From the NCBI GenBank assembly GCA_038363925.1, contig JAQQWL010000003.1:1488001-1552000 (forward strand): a stretch of DNA of 64,000 bases. Reading direction: 5' to 3'. Of the stretch, positions 23,901-37,600 are shown piece by piece; position 1 is the first letter of the stretch, and every line of letters begins with the position of its first letter. The notes beneath the pieces were generated by a model. The model worked only from the letters and a program-made list of their open reading frames with translations, searched no databases and was not told the origin of the DNA. The position numbers and the translations under genes are program-made. The stretch comes from Apiospora phragmitis (taxonomy: Eukaryota; Ascomycota; Sordariomycetes; Amphisphaeriales; Apiosporaceae).

Positions 23901-24556
23901 ATTTAATTTAATACTTTTTAAAATCTTTATGTCGTTTATATTATAATAATTAACTAGCTTAATCTTTTAAATCTCGAGTTATTTAAACCGTTAAAACTAT
24001 AATTAAATTATTTTAATAAAAGCTTTATTAATACGTTTTAAATCGATAAATCGAGTCTTTTAAGCCTTTATAATAAAGTTCTTACGTAAAAATGCTTATA
24101 GCTACTTTTTACTAAGTAGTTCGAGGTCCTTTTAAGTTTAGAGAATACGCTCGGCGAATTCTCTTACTTAAGCGTGTGTTAAAAAAAGCCCTAGAGCTTT
24201 TTAAGCGATAATTTATAACGATAAGTGCTTCTTTTAATTAAAACTAAGCCTTTATATATTTATTACACTTTTTAATCGAGAGTATTAACCTTTAAGCTAG
24301 TTTTAAAGCGTTAATTTAAAAATACCGTAATTTCGAGCGGCTTACTTAATTAAAGTATTATTTACGATATAATTAATAGCTTTTTAAAGCTTTTTTAAAA
24401 ATTCTACTTTATATTACATAATTAATATTCTATAAAAAAGATTTAAAGGAAAATAATAATAAATTAATTATAAAAGTTTAAAGGGCGTACAAAGTTTAAT
24501 ATCTATTTAATAAAGGGCTCGAAATAAAAAAAGGCTTAAAAGTAAGTCTTTATTAT
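20989..24556 (-). mobile_element. pogo-type DNA transposon (family 7), split by a nested pogo element
   Basis: The left end at 20989 follows a TA and reads ACGGTGGAG, then two 17-bp units, ACCGCCTTCGGGCCCTC and CCCTGCTTCGGGCCCCT. The inverted right end at about 24505-24556 matches it, differing almost only by RIP transitions. Subtracting the nested copy at 21664-23522 leaves about 1.7 kb. On the minus strand near 24180-24141 the transposase N-terminus reads THAQVREFAERIL, a CENP-B-type helix-turn-helix signature, followed by NYYNIND (from NRYNMDE). The left tip is unmutated and GC-rich; the rest is heavily RIP-mutated. Its left end is the exact border of the AT block. Confidence 0.75.
21664..23522 (-). 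mobile_element. pogo/Fot1-type DNA transposon (family 1), complete but RIP-mutated
   Basis: This is the best-preserved pogo copy in the window, 1859 bp between TA dinucleotides (21662-21663, 23523-23524). Both ends are ACGTATCCC plus two 17-bp units of the ATAAGCGAATATCYTAT type. The minus strand reads through as a Fot1/pogo transposase apart from RIP stops: FNFIQR near the start, a FTLVRNIIYKYEI segment, NFNETGFLIS, YAIPPYIIFTG, LLILNGYES (from LDGHxSH), and a C-terminal NPERIIL region. The plus-strand open frame at 22876-23139 is antisense to the catalytic core. It is nested inside the family 7 element. Confidence 0.9.
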
Positions 24557-24615
24557 TATATAATAGTTTTAATTAATAAAGTACGTTTTTTTAATTAAAT
24601 ACTAATTTTTATATA

Positions 24616-26447
24616 ACGTACCTTACGGCCTAATTTCTTATACGGTCTAATTTCCCACTTTTTAAAACGTTATATAATAATATATAATTAATGTTATTAT
24701 AACGTTTAAAATTAATTAAAACTATTTAGAATTATTTTTATTAAATACTTTTATATTATTTTAATAAGTATATATATTATACCCGGGTTCCCCGTAGATT
24801 TTATAGCGTTATAGGCGCGTTTTAAGCCTTTTTATATAATTATTATTCCGGCGTGATTTATTTTCTAATTATTTATTAACGTCTTTTTAAGACTATAAAT
24901 CATTTCTAGTTTATATACGAAGTGATCTTTTATTTTATAGCCGTTTTTGTTTCGTACGGCGGCGCTAGCTAAGCATTTTATTTACCTTTTATAATACGTT
25001 TACCTTACCCTTTAAAAAAGCGAGCCGATATATAACTTGTATTATAGCTTTTATAATTTAATTAAGCTTAATTAAAATAAACGTCGAAAAACTATTTTAA
25101 TACCGTATAATACGGTTTTAAACATATTCGGTTTAAAACTAAGCCTTAATCGAATTATTTAAAGTTTTTAATTTTTAAAAGATAAATAGGCTAAAAAACG
25201 TCCTTAAAAGTATTAAAATATATAGCTTTATATTTAATTATAAAATAATATATTCCGGGTTATACGAAACGAGTTCTATTTTTTATAAACTTCCCTATAT
25301 ATTTAAAACGGTAAAAATCGTTTAAAACGTTTTTAAAAACGCCGGTAAAAAGTTTTCCATTAAAATATAAATAATATACGTTTATATAAAATCCTCGATC
25401 TCTTTTTTATATAACCTTGTTAATATATAAAAATAGCCGAAATTAAAAATTAAAGCTTATACGATAAATAAATAAATATATAAAATATAATAATCGAGTT
25501 TTTTTTATAATAAAGTTCGAAAGTTATTAAGTAATAGTTTTCGTAGTCGTTTAAGACTAAAAAGTAATAATAACCTTTTATACGAAACTTAATATATTAA
25601 TTAAAGTATCGAATCTATTTTTTACTTTTTTTATTCGTAATTTAGTTATTTTTAATAATTATAATTACTTAATCCTTTAATAATAAGCTGTTTTCGTACT
25701 AAGAAAAGAGGTACGTTTTTTTAGTAAAAATAATATACGGAGGGATGGCCTAACCGTACGATCTAACGCCTTAAATAACTATAAACTATCTCGGTTCTTT
25801 TATTATATTACTCTAAGCTTTCTATATCGATTAAAAGTAGTAATAACTATTTTAAACGAAATTTACCTTATAAAAAAAGCCGGTTTTATTAAAGTTATAA
25901 ATATTCTCTTTTTAAATCTCGTATTTATAAATTATATTTTAGATAAAAGTAAATTACGCGTAATACACGTCGAAAACTTTATAAAAAACCTTTTAATAAT
26001 TAATTTATTAATTAAAACGCGTTTAAAGGTTTAATTATTATCGTATAAAGCTCGAGGCTTAATTAGTATCGACGCGTCCCGCGTCGCGTTAATTAAATAA
26101 TTAATTCGTTATCTTTAACGCTATTTATACGAGGAAGGAACGATTATAAATTTAAGTTATTTATATACCTTATAATTATTCCTTCCTCGAAAATAATAAG
26201 CTTTTATATTAATAATTAAATATTAAAGTTATATCGCGTTAACGATTAAAAAGGGTTTTTATAAAATATCGTATATTTTAATTATACGTTATATATTTAA
26301 TTTTAAATCGTTTTAAAGCGTTTATAATATTAAAATAACGTTATTTTCTTTTTAAGAGCCGATTATAATAATATAATAAAAAACGCGGTAAAAATAAAAC
26401 GTTACGCGAAAGTATAAAAAAGTAATAAATTCGCTTATAGAGTATAT
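24616..26447 (-). mobile_element. pogo/Fot1-type DNA transposon (family 2, one hybrid end unit)
   Basis: The element is 1832 bp between TA sites (24614-24615, 26448-26449). The left end is ACGTACCTT plus ACGGCCTAATTTCTTAT and ACGGTCTAATTTCCCAC. The right end, inverted, is ATATACTCT plus a single unit ATAAGCGAATTTATTAC, whose first half resembles family 1 and second half family 2. The minus strand is colinear with the transposase of the copy at 21664 but more mutated, with no open frame of note. Confidence 0.8.
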
Positions 26448-27326
26448 TAACGCTTTAAATTAATTAAAATTACTCGTTATTTAGTTTTATATCTTTATAT
26501 ATTTATATATTATAATTTATTTCGCCGTAAACACCGCAACGCTTTTTACCGGTGACTGTTCGCTTTAATAAACTTTTATTTTAGCTTTTATTAATCGCTA
26601 AACGCTTCCCTTTTACCTCTTTATTTTATATTTTCTAAAAGTCTTTAATAATAAAGACTTTTTTAAATTAAATTTATTACTATTTAATTCATTAACACTT
26701 GAAAAGAGTTAAATTAGCCTTTTAAAAATCTATACTTAATAACGTATAAATTTAAGTTTATAAATTATTTTATTTATACCTTTTATTATTTAATTTTTAT
26801 TATATAAAGACTTTATTTTTAATAAAAGAAAAGTATTTAATTATGATTAAAAATGTAATAACGTTTAAAAGGTATAAGTATTAACCGTTTTTAAATATAA
26901 CAGGTTAAATATAAACAATTAGAAACATGTATTTAATTTATTAATTATTTTATTAAAATAAAGAAATATTAAGTTAAATATATTAAATTTAGCTTAATAA
27001 TATTTTCTATAAAGATAATAAAATAAACGGCTTTAAAAGCGATAAAGAATTTAAACTTTATAATATAATTTATTAACGCTTTAATAAATAACTCGATTTC
27101 TTTTAAATATAGGGCTATAATAATAAATAAAATATAATAATATTATTACTTTTATAATATACTTTAAATTATATTAAAATATAGCTTTCGTAGCCGTTAA
27201 AAACTAAGAGGCGATAGCGACCTTTCTTTTATAACTTAATATACTTATTAAAGCGTTAAATTTAGTTTAAGCTTATTTCATTATCGATTTAAGCGTTAAA
27301 AGTCGGTTTAATTATTTAATCGCTTA

Positions 27327-29139
27327 ACGTATCTCATAAAAGAATGTTTTATATAAGCGAATGTCTTATTCTTTTATACCCTTTTCGATAAAATATAAGT
27401 TAATTTTGTTACAACTTATTTAATATATTAAAATTAATCGGAATCCTTATTTTTAAATATTTCTATATTATTCTAATAAGTACGCGTATTATGCCCGGGC
27501 TCTCCGCAGATTTTATAGCGTTATAAATGTGTCTTAAATATCCTTATACGATTACTCCTCCGACGCGATTCGTTTTATAATTATTTATTAACGTCCTTTT
27601 AAAATTATAAGTCTTTTTTAGCTTATATACGAAGTAATTTTTTATTTTATAGCCGTTTCTTTTTCGTATAGCGGCGCCGCTTAAATATCTTATTTACTTT
27701 TTAAAATATCGCGTTCTTACTTTTTAAAAGAGTAACTCGGTATATAATATAGGTTATAGCTTTTATAATTTAATTAAAACTAATTAAAATAAATATTAAA
27801 AAGCTATTTTAGTACCGTATGATATAGTTTTAATCGAGTTGTTTAAAGTTTTTAATTCTTAAGGAATAAATAGGCTAAAAAACGTCCCCGGAAGTATTAA
27901 AATATATAGTTTTATATTTAATTATGAAATAATATATTCCGGATTATACGGGACGAGTTTTATTTTTTAAAAGCCTCTTTATATATTCGAAATAGTAAAA
28001 ATCGCTTAGAATGGTTTTAAAAACGTTAATAAAAAGTCCTCCTTTAAAATATAAGTAATATACGCCGGTATAAAACATTTAATTTCTTTTTATACGCCTT
28101 TTTTAATATATAAAAACAGTCGATATTAAGAGGTTAAAGCTTATATAATAAATAAGAAAATATATAGAGTATAATAATCGAGTTCTTTTTATAATAGAGC
28201 TCGAAAGTTATTAAATAATAGCTCTTATAGCCGTTAAAAATTAATAAACGGTAAATATTTTTCGTATAAAACTTTATATATTTATTAAAAGTATTAAATC
28301 TGATTTTTACCTTTTTTATTTATAATTTAATTATTTTTACTAATTACGATCACTTAGTCTTTTAATAATAAGCTGTTTTTATAGTAAGAAAAGAGGTACG
28401 TTTTTTTAATAAAGATGATATACGGAGGGGATAGCGTAACCGTATAATCCGACGCCTTAAATAATTATAACTTCCCGGTTCTTTTACTATATTACTTTAG
28501 GCTTTCCATATCGATTAGAAATAGTTATAATTATTTTAAACGAGATTTAGCTTATAAAAAAGCCGGTCTTATCGAAGTTATAGATATCTTCTTTTTAAAT
28601 CTCGTATTTATAAATTATATTTCGTATGAAAGTAAACCACGCGTAATACGCGTCGGGATCTTTATAAAGGACTCTTTAATAATCGACTTTTCGGTTAAAA
28701 CGCGTCCGGAGGTCTAATTATCGTCGTACGAAATTAGAGGCCTAATTAACGCCGACGTATCCCGCGTTATATAAATTAAGTAATCGATTTGTTCTATTTT
28801 TTATACTACTTAATTAAGAAGGAAACGATCGTGTATTTAAATTAATAATATATTAACTAATCGTATTTTCTTTAAATTTAAAAGCTTTTAAGAATTCGTA
28901 AGTATTTCGCGTCGTATAGGTTAATTATTTCATTTATGTTAGAAAGTTTTCGATAAGACGTAATAAATTAATACAGCTTTTTATAAGCTTAAAGTTAAAT
29001 CTTCTTAAAGCGCTTAAAGCGCTAGAGTTATATCACTTTCTTTTTAAAGTTATAATATTTTCGGACGTAAAAGAATATAAATAAAGGTTGAGGCTATAAG
29101 GAAATTTATGAAAGTGGGACATTCGCTTGTGGGATACGT
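27327..29139 (-). mobile_element. pogo/Fot1-type DNA transposon (family 1), RIP-mutated
   Basis: The element is 1813 bp between TA sites (27325-27326, 29140-29141). The left end is ACGTATCTC with units ATAAAAGAATGTTTTAT and ATAAGCGAATGTCTTAT. The right end, inverted, is ACGTATCCC with one unit ACAAGCGAATGTCCCAC. The transposase is on the minus strand, colinear with the family 1 copy at 21664, with a deletion of a few dozen bases near 27835. It is inserted into family X copy 1; the flanks rejoin cleanly. Confidence 0.85.
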
Positions 29140-29890
29140 TAATAAATCGTATTCTTAAACTTAATTTATTAAATAATATTAACTTTATAAATTAATATAT
29201 TTAATAACCGTTATTTATTCTCGATTATTAAGCTATATTACTTTCGCTTTATTATAATAAATATTAACTTAATTATATTTATTATAAAGCTTTGTTTATT
29301 AAAATTATATATATTTTCGTTAGATATTATATTTCGCTTTAATATTAATAACTAGCTTAAATTAATTAAAAATAACATTTAAATCTTTAAAAAGCGCTTT
29401 AAAGATTATATTAATAATTTATTTTAATTTTTAAGTTTAAGTTACCATTAATAAAACGCTTAACTTAGTATTTATTAACGCGCTCGCCGTCGCTTAACGC
29501 GATAAATAAAATTAATTATATTTTTTATATTTTTTATATTAATTATATTTAAGAACATCCCTTAAATATTTAAATTAATTATATAATTATGAAATACCTT
29601 TTTTATTATATTTAATTTATATTATAAATATCGTATTTCGAGTTATAAGGTTTAGTCTTTAGTTTAATAATATATAATAAAATAAACAACGTTTTACGTT
29701 TTCGTAATAGCTTTTTCGCTTAAAGGATTTATAAAAGCCCGCGTTATTTAAATTATTAAAACGTTTAGAGTTTTTTTAAATTAAATAAATATTATAATTA
29801 TAAAGTTATTAAATATTAAAACTTAAATATATAAGAAAATTAAAAAAGTAATTTAAGAAATAATATAGTTCGTCTAATAGTAAACCACGT

Positions 29891-32526
29891 TATTATAAAA
29901 TTAATATTATTATTACGCTTAATAGATTTCTTTTTTTATTTTACTTATTTTAATTACTAAATATATTAGTTTATTTATTATTAATGCGTACGTATTTAAA
30001 AGAAATCGAGTTATTTATTAATGCGTTAAAATTTATATTATAAAGGTAAAATTCTTTATTACTTTTAAAGCCTCTTATTTTATTATTTTTATAAAAATTA
30101 ATATTAAATTTAATTTTAACGTATTTGATTTAATACTTTATTATTTAAACGAGGTAATTTAAAAGTTAAATATACGTTTTTACACGTTTATGTTTATTTT
30201 ATAATATTTAAAAATAACTAATATTTATAACATTTAAACGTTATTTAACCCTTAATAAATAATTAAATACTCATTTCTTATTAAAATTAAAGTTTCTACT
30301 TATTAAAACTCTTTTTAACGTTAGTTTTAAATATTATAAATTAAATAATAAAAGATATAACGTACCTCACGGTCTAATTTCTTACTTTTTTTATTTTTAC
30401 GTAACGCTTACTTTCACCGCGTTCTTTTATTATATTATTATAACTTAGTCGGCTTTTAAAAAAAAAGTAACGTTACTTTAATATTATAAGCGCTTTAAAA
30501 CGATTTAAAATTAAATATATAATATACGGTTAGAATATACAATATTTTACGAAAAACCTTTTCTAATCGTCGGTATAATATCATTTTAAAATTTAATATT
30601 TAATTATTAATATAAAAGCTTATTATTTTTAAAGAGGAGATAATTATAAAGTATATAAATAATTTATATTCGCGATCATTTTTTATATATATATATAATG
30701 TTAAAGATATAGCGAATCGATTACTCGATTAACGCGACGCGAGACGCGTCGGCGTTAATTAAGCTTCGAGCTTTATATAATAATAACTAAACTTCCGGAC
30801 GCGTTTTAATTAAAGAATTAATTATTAAAAGGTTTTTTATAAAGATCTCGATGCGTATCGCGTATAGTTTACCTTTATACGGAATATAATTTATAAATAC
30901 GAGATTTAAAAAGAAAATATTAATAATTTTAATAAAACCGGCTTTTTTATAAATTAAATCTCGTTCGAAATAATTATTACTACTTTTAATTAACATAAAA
31001 GGCTTAAAATAATATAATAAAAGAACCGGGAATAAAGTATAATTATTTAAAGCGTCCGATTATACGGTTACATTATCCCTTCGTATATTATTTTTATTTA
31101 AAAACGTACCTCTTTTTTCAATATAAAAATTTATTACCGAAGGACTAAGTAATTATAATTATTAAAAATAACGAAATTACGAATAAAAAAGCGAAAACTA
31201 GATATAATACTTTAATTAATATATTAAGTTTTATACGAAAGGTTATTATCGTTTTTAAGTTTTAAACGGCTATTAAAATTATTACTTAATAATTTTCGAG
31301 CTCTATTATAAAAAGAACTCGATTATTATTTTTTATATGTTTATTTATTTATTATATAAGTTTTAACCTTTCCATTTTAATTATTTTCGTATATTAAAAA
31401 AAGTTATAGGAAAAAAATCGAGGGTTTTATACGGGCGTATATTATTTATATTTTAAAAGAAAACTATTTATAAACGTTTTTAAAAGCGTTCTAAGCGATT
31501 TTTATTATTTTAAATATATAAAGAGGTTTTTAAAAGATAAAACTCGTTTTATATAACTTAAAGTATATTATTTTATAATTAGATATAAAGCTACGTATTT
31601 TAATACTTCCGGGACTTTTTTTAGCTTATTTATTCCTTAAAAATTAAAAGCTTTAAGTAATTCGATTAAAGCTTAATTTTAAACTAAATACGTTTAAAGC
31701 CGTATCGTATAGTTTTAAAATAGCTTTCCGACGTTTATTTTAATTAAGCTTAATTAAATTATAAAAGGTATAACGCAGGTTATATACCGGCTCGCTTTTT
31801 AAAAAGTGAGGTAAACGTATTACGAGAAGTAAATAAAATGTTTAGCCGACGCCGCTATATTAAAAAACGGTTCTAAAATAAAAGATCAGTTTATATATAA
31901 ATTAAAAAAGACTTATAATTTTAAAAAAACGTTAATAAATAGTTATAGAATAAATCGCGACGGAGTAGTAGTCGTACAAGAAGGCTTAAAACACGCCCGC
32001 GACGCTATAAAATCTACGAAGAGCCCGGGCATAATACGCGCACTTATTAAAATAACGTAAAAGTATTTAATAAAAACGATTTTAAATAGTTTTAATTAAT
32101 TTTAAACGTTATAATAGAATTAACTATATATTATTACACGACGTTTAAAAAAATAGGAAATTAAATCGTGTAAGAAATTAAACCGTGTGGTATATTAAAG
32201 AAATAACTTATAAAATAACTTTTATATATAATTAAATATATATTTCAAAAAACGCTAACTTACTTTTTTTAAATCGTTAAAGAGTTAAAAAATCGCGAGT
32301 TTAATTTAAACGATATAAAATAAAAAAGTAAAAATAAAAGTTTATTAAAGCGAAAAGCTACTAGTAAAAAGGGCTATATTATTTATAAAGAAATAAGTTA
32401 TAATATATAAATATATATAATAAAATATAAATTTAAGTAATAAATTAAATAGCGAGTGATTTTAATGAATTTAAAGCGTTACAGTTAAACTGTTTTATAT
32501 AGAAATATAAAAATATAAATTATTTA
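29891..32526 (+). mobile_element. pogo-type transposon family X, copy 2 (partial, plus strand), split by a nested element
   Basis: Bases 29893-30359 and 32196-32526 carry plus-strand transposase sequence of family X: the segment after the DDE core in the first part, and the zinc-knuckle-like tail near 32340-32440 in the second. It is interrupted by the family 2 element at 30360-32195. No N-terminal part or terminal repeat is found, so this copy is truncated. Its neighbours on both sides are family X copies in the opposite orientation. Confidence 0.6.
30360..32195 (+). mobile_element. pogo/Fot1-type DNA transposon (family 2), RIP-mutated
   Basis: The element is 1836 bp between TA sites (30358-30359, 32196-32197). 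The left end is ACGTACCTC plus one unit ACGGTCTAATTTCTTAC and a T-tract. The right end, inverted, is ATATACCAC plus ACGGTTTAATTTCTTAC and ACGATTTAATTTCCTAT. The transposase lies on the plus strand; the minus-strand open frame at 30787-30996 is its antisense shadow. Near both ends it shares the internal segment GCGTTACG...CGCGGT with the elements at 24616 and at the right half of 4011-5692. Confidence 0.85.
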
Positions 32527-33956
32527 ACGTAGTTTATTATTAAATTAACTTTACCATTAAATCGGCTAGTTTTTTATATTTTACTACTTTTATATAAATT
32601 AATTTAACCTTAACGTTTTAAATTAATTAAAATTATTTTTTTATTTAATTTATTATTCTATTCTATATATTATTAAATCGGCCACTTTTTTATATTTTAT
32701 TACTTTTATTTAATTTAATTAAAATTACTCTCTATTCGATTCGCTACTTAATTTTATATCCTTTTTATATGTTCGCGTATTATGACCTGTTTCGCCGTAG
32801 ATACCACAGCGCCTTTTACCGGTCGCCTTTCGCTTCGACGAACCCCCCGTTCCGTATTTATTAATTATTAAACGCTTCTTTTTTACCTTCTCGTTTTATA
32901 ACTCTTATAATTTCTATATAATAAGGGCTTTTTTAAGCTAGACGCGCGATTTTTTAATTTCCCGGCTCTTAGAAAGTATTAAAATAGTTTTTTATAAAAT
33001 ACGTATTAAATTTTTTATAAAGGTTATTTTATATATTATTATATATATTTTTGTTTTATTTAGTTTATAATATTTAAAATCTCTATTAAAGAGTTTTTTA
33101 AATAAGTAAAAACCTTTTTTTTAATAGAAATAAAGTATTTAATTATTTATTAAAGGTTAAACAACGTTTAAGGGTTATAGGTACTAGCGGTTCGCGAACG
33201 CGACGGGCTAAGTATAAGCCTTTAAAGACGTATATTTAGCTTATTAATTATTTTATCCGGGTAGTAAAATATTAAACTAGATACGTTAAGTTTAAATTTA
33301 ATATTATTATTAATAAAAATAATAAAATATGCGGCCTTAAAAGTAATAAAAAACTTTAACTTCATAATATAATTTATTAACGCTTTAATAAATAGTTCGA
33401 TCTTTTTCGAATAAATACGCTTTAATAACGAATAAAATATTATATTTAAAAGCTAAAATAGGTATAAAAAAATTAAAGAGATATATTAATCGTAATAATG
33501 CCGTTATTCTTATAATATTTTTCGAATTCGGTCGAATATAGTTTTCGTACTCGTTTAAAATTAAAAGGCGATAAAAGCTTTTTGTCCACGTTTTAATATA
33601 TTTATCGAAATATCGAATTTAGTTTAAGCTTATTTCGTTATTAATTTAACCGTTAAAAGTCGGTTTAATTACTTAAGTACTTAATAAGTTATATTCGTGA
33701 AACTAATTTACGAGGTAATATTAACTTTAAATAATTAAGAACAGCGGAATATATTAATTTTACGAATTAATATATTTAATAGTTATTAATTATTTTCGAT
33801 TATTAAACTAAACCGACTTCGGTTTCTTATAATAATCGGCGTGTATTATAATAAATATTAACTCGATTATACTTATTATAAAGCCGGGTTTATTAAAATT
33901 CTATATATTTTTATTTAAAATATCGTATTTAGTTTTAATATTCGCGATTAACGCGA

Positions 33957-33961
33957 ACTAG
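33957..33961. repeat. Target-site duplication ACTAG, left copy
   Basis: ACTAG lies directly before the TG of LTR1; the same five bases follow LTR3 at 46900-46904. Family X copy 1 has a matching AACTAG at the equivalent position (29341-29350 region), so this is the original target sequence. Confidence 0.8.
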
Positions 33962-34630
33962 TGTTATAACCCGACCTAACCATGCGGCCAAGACCCCACT
34001 CGCCGGAACGGAACTACCATACCCGACCAGGCTACGACGTTACAGCTACCGACCGCACTATTAATTATATTAATATAAACTCCTTCATACTATAAAAGCG
34101 CGTATACATAATTACGAGGATACCTTAAACGGCGAAAGGATAGACCCGACCCGGGAAAGCAGCTAAGAAGGAATTACGTAACGAAAAGCGACGAGATCAC
34201 GACGCCCCTAAATAAGCTACTAAAAAAGATTACTATAATTTAAAGGATAGATTACCATAAATTAATAACGGGATCACCGTGAGTTAATAACGGATCACCG
34301 TAAGCTAATAAGAGATCTAACGGATTAATAAAAAAAAATTTAAATATATAACGACGAATATTTCTTATATATTTTATATAAATACTTTTTATTTTAATAA
34401 TTAATTTAAATATTAATCTTAATTTATTAATAAAGTAAATAACTTTAATAAAACTATTATAAATACTTTTAAGCCTATATATTTTAATTACCTTTATTTT
34501 TATTAATTATTACTTATTATATTAATAAAAGCGACTTTTATCGCACGTTTAAATACTTTCTCGTATTATTATTATAAACCCTAGTACGTCTTATTAAGTT
34601 TCTTTTAAAACCTAAATAGCGTTCGTTATA
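33962..34630 (+). repeat. Gypsy LTR1 (669 bp)
   Basis: It begins TGTTATAACC and ends GTTCGTTATA (from ...ACA). It differs from LTR2 and LTR3 in its 5' third but shares the 3' half, including TCGCACGTTTAAATAC and CCCTAGTACGTC. It is less RIP-mutated at both ends than LTR2. A TATAAAAG-like element lies at about 34091. Confidence 0.75.
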
Positions 34631-37600
34631 TTTTAATTACTTTTATTCTTACGAGTTATTACTTAGACCTTTAAATAATAGCATTATAGGAACTATATTT
34701 ATACCTAGCCCTAGTAATATCGTCCGATAAGGAAAGACTCTTATCGCCACCCCTAGCACCTCTTAACGAGACCCTGCTATAAACGTTGATAACGACGATA
34801 ATAATGATAAGCTTATACGATAAGCGTTAATTAAGCGAATTAAAGAATTCGAATAAAAGAGCGCTAATTATTAGCATTACTATGTTAAGCTCGAAAAAAA
34901 GCGTAATAAGCTTTTAATTAAAAGTACTTTAAAATAAATACCCTATAATATTAATAAGCTACGCGAAAAAGTGCGTCTCTTTTATATAACTATTAATATT
35001 ATTTAAACCCTTATTACATTAAAGAAGGGTATAAAGATTAATATATCGACACCTTTTAACGAAATAAGTGGAAACTTCTAAAGCTTTTTTATTTAAATTA
35101 AAGCTTATTAACGATTTTATAAAAGGATATTTTAAAACATTACTTAACGGGTTATTCACGCCGCCTTGTTTTTTAAAAATAAAGTACTCGTTTAATTCGA
35201 ACCTTATTTAAACGAACTCGTAAAAAATAACTAATAAGTTAAATTATACCGCATAGAAGTATAACGTATCTTTAAAAATTACGACGGCTTTAAATAAGCC
35301 TTTAAATTACTCTTTTAAAACCTTGATAAAAAGCGATAAGTAGAGAAGGAACTTAAAACCTTTAAATAAAAAGGATTAGCCGCTTTTTATACGGCCGAGT
35401 TCTAACGTATTATAATTCGATTAAATTATACCGAAGTTATAAAAATTATAATATATTATTAAAAATTAAAAGATAATATTAAGAAGGAACTTAGCCGGCT
35501 CGACGCCCCCGATAATTTTTTCTCGTATAGAGCTCATTATTAAGATCGATATTTATATATATAAATAACGTTACGAAAAATAAGACGGACCTTAGCGATA
35601 AACTAGTTAAATTTTAATTAATATAAGGCGATTACGTTAATATAATTACGTACCGTTTAAAAATACTATAATATATAGTTATTATAGTAAGCTTATAAAC
35701 CTCGACGCTACTAAGTATAATAAATAAAATAAAAAGCTACGCGGTATTTATTATAACTATTAAAAACTAAGATATTATACTCGAAAATACCGAATATCGA
35801 GGAAAGACTTCCAACGAGTCCTAAAAAGACGACACGTTAATATTATTAAAGTAAAAAACACTTTTATAATAGCTATTAAAAATAGTAACGTTATTATTAA
35901 ACACGGTAGCCTATCCTAGATAACCTATTACGATAATAAGTATACTTCTTACTTAATAAATAAAAAAGGTACCGAATAGTTCCCTAAAGCCTTAAAAAGT
36001 AAAAAAGACTATAACCGAAGTATTGTAATAATACGAAAAGAACGACCCCCCCTTTATAACGGAAATAACGATTTAATAAACGATATTATAAATTAATTAA
36101 AATAATTTATAAACTATAAACGCTTAATAAGTATACTTATAAACGAATTAATATACGAGGTCGCTAAATTTAAAGATTTAAGGACTAATAAATAATTAAC
36201 TATGCTTAATATTTCTTACCCCGACTTTAAATACTTATATTAAATACTTATTACGGCCGGGTTCGATTAAAGAATCCACGGTAATTACGCTGTAAAGGAT
36301 AACCTATAAATTTCCCTTACGTACGAAGGACACTTTACGCTTTTATAGATTTCGTGCGTACACGACGCTTATATAGAATACCTCGTGGAGAAACTCGAGT
36401 ACGAATAATTTCCTCGAAGGATCGGTAAGCGACCTATTACGTAACTATACTTAAACTATATTATCGAAAAGATCCGAATATTAATCCTTAATAAACGATA
36501 CGTATACTTATTAAAATAAAAAGACTTACGGTAATTATAATAATGCTACTTAAAAAAACGAGATTAAAAGGAATATTTCGAGAACTAATACCTCGAATAC
36601 GCCTAAGAAAAATCGCGAACCTATAAGCGTCTAAAAGAGAGCGCCTAATACTTCTAAAACGTATAAATATATACCCGATAAAAAGACCCTTTTAACATAT
36701 TAAAGAACCTATAAAGCGTTTATAAATTACCGCGAACCTAATAAACCTTCGAATTGTTTAAAAGACCCGAATCTCAAGTATTAAGGACAGCACTTCGCAC
36801 GAAGAGGAACATAGAAACACCCCTACCAGTATACTAAAAAGCGCCTTATAAAGAACGGAAAAAACAATAGCGACAACACGAGGATCGATCGTAAGGAATT
36901 ATCGACTACCTATAGGAGCAGCGTCCGGGAAATAAACGCCGCCTATTATAAAAAAATAATAAAAGGCGGACTAAAATAAGTCCTTATATTAAATAATAAA
37001 TAATTAAGTTATTTATAAATATATTATATTAATAATAAGTATAAAAAGAGTCTATATTAAAGCGCTACTCGATAGCGGAGTATAAAAAAACTATATTTCA
37101 CTACGAATCGTTAATTACCTTAAACTCGAATAATAAGAGAAAAACGCTTTATACCGACTTAAAACCGTTAATAAAAGATTTATAATTTATAACGATAAAG
37201 AAATACGGAAAAAAATCGTAAACTTTTTAATTAATATCGAAAAACGTTATAAACAAATTACATATAATATTATAAACGTTACAAAATACGATATAATTTT
37301 AAAAATACCTTAATTATAAATAAATAATTTTAAAATTAATTAAAAAATAGGCTAATTTTAATAAAATATATTAAAAAAAGGTTTAATTAATAACGGTTTA
37401 AAAAACGACCCCTTAATAAACTTAAAATTTTTAAAACATATATTATTATTAAAAAGCCTAAACCGAACATTATAACGATTATATTAAAAAAGTACTAATA
37501 ATTCGAAACATTTTTTAATAAAAAATTAAAAACAGGCTTACCGCCTTATATACGGTAAAATTATAAAATACCCTTTAAAAATAGGAAAGAACCTTTATTT

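Larger units (their letters stand above)
24557..29890 (-). mobile_element. pogo-type transposon family X, copy 1, split by two nested pogo elements
   Basis: Family X pieces lie at 24557-24615 (weak), 26448-27326 and 29140-29890, interrupted by pogo copies at 24616-26447 and 27327-29139. The minus strand carries a decayed pogo transposase. Its C-terminal zinc-knuckle-like segment, RCGVYGE..., lies near 26530-26570. The right end at 29890 is the inverted cap of this family (ACGTGGTTT) followed by a TA. Matching the joins with the intact-order copy at 32527-47441 shows that both nested insertions occurred at TA sites. Confidence 0.65.
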
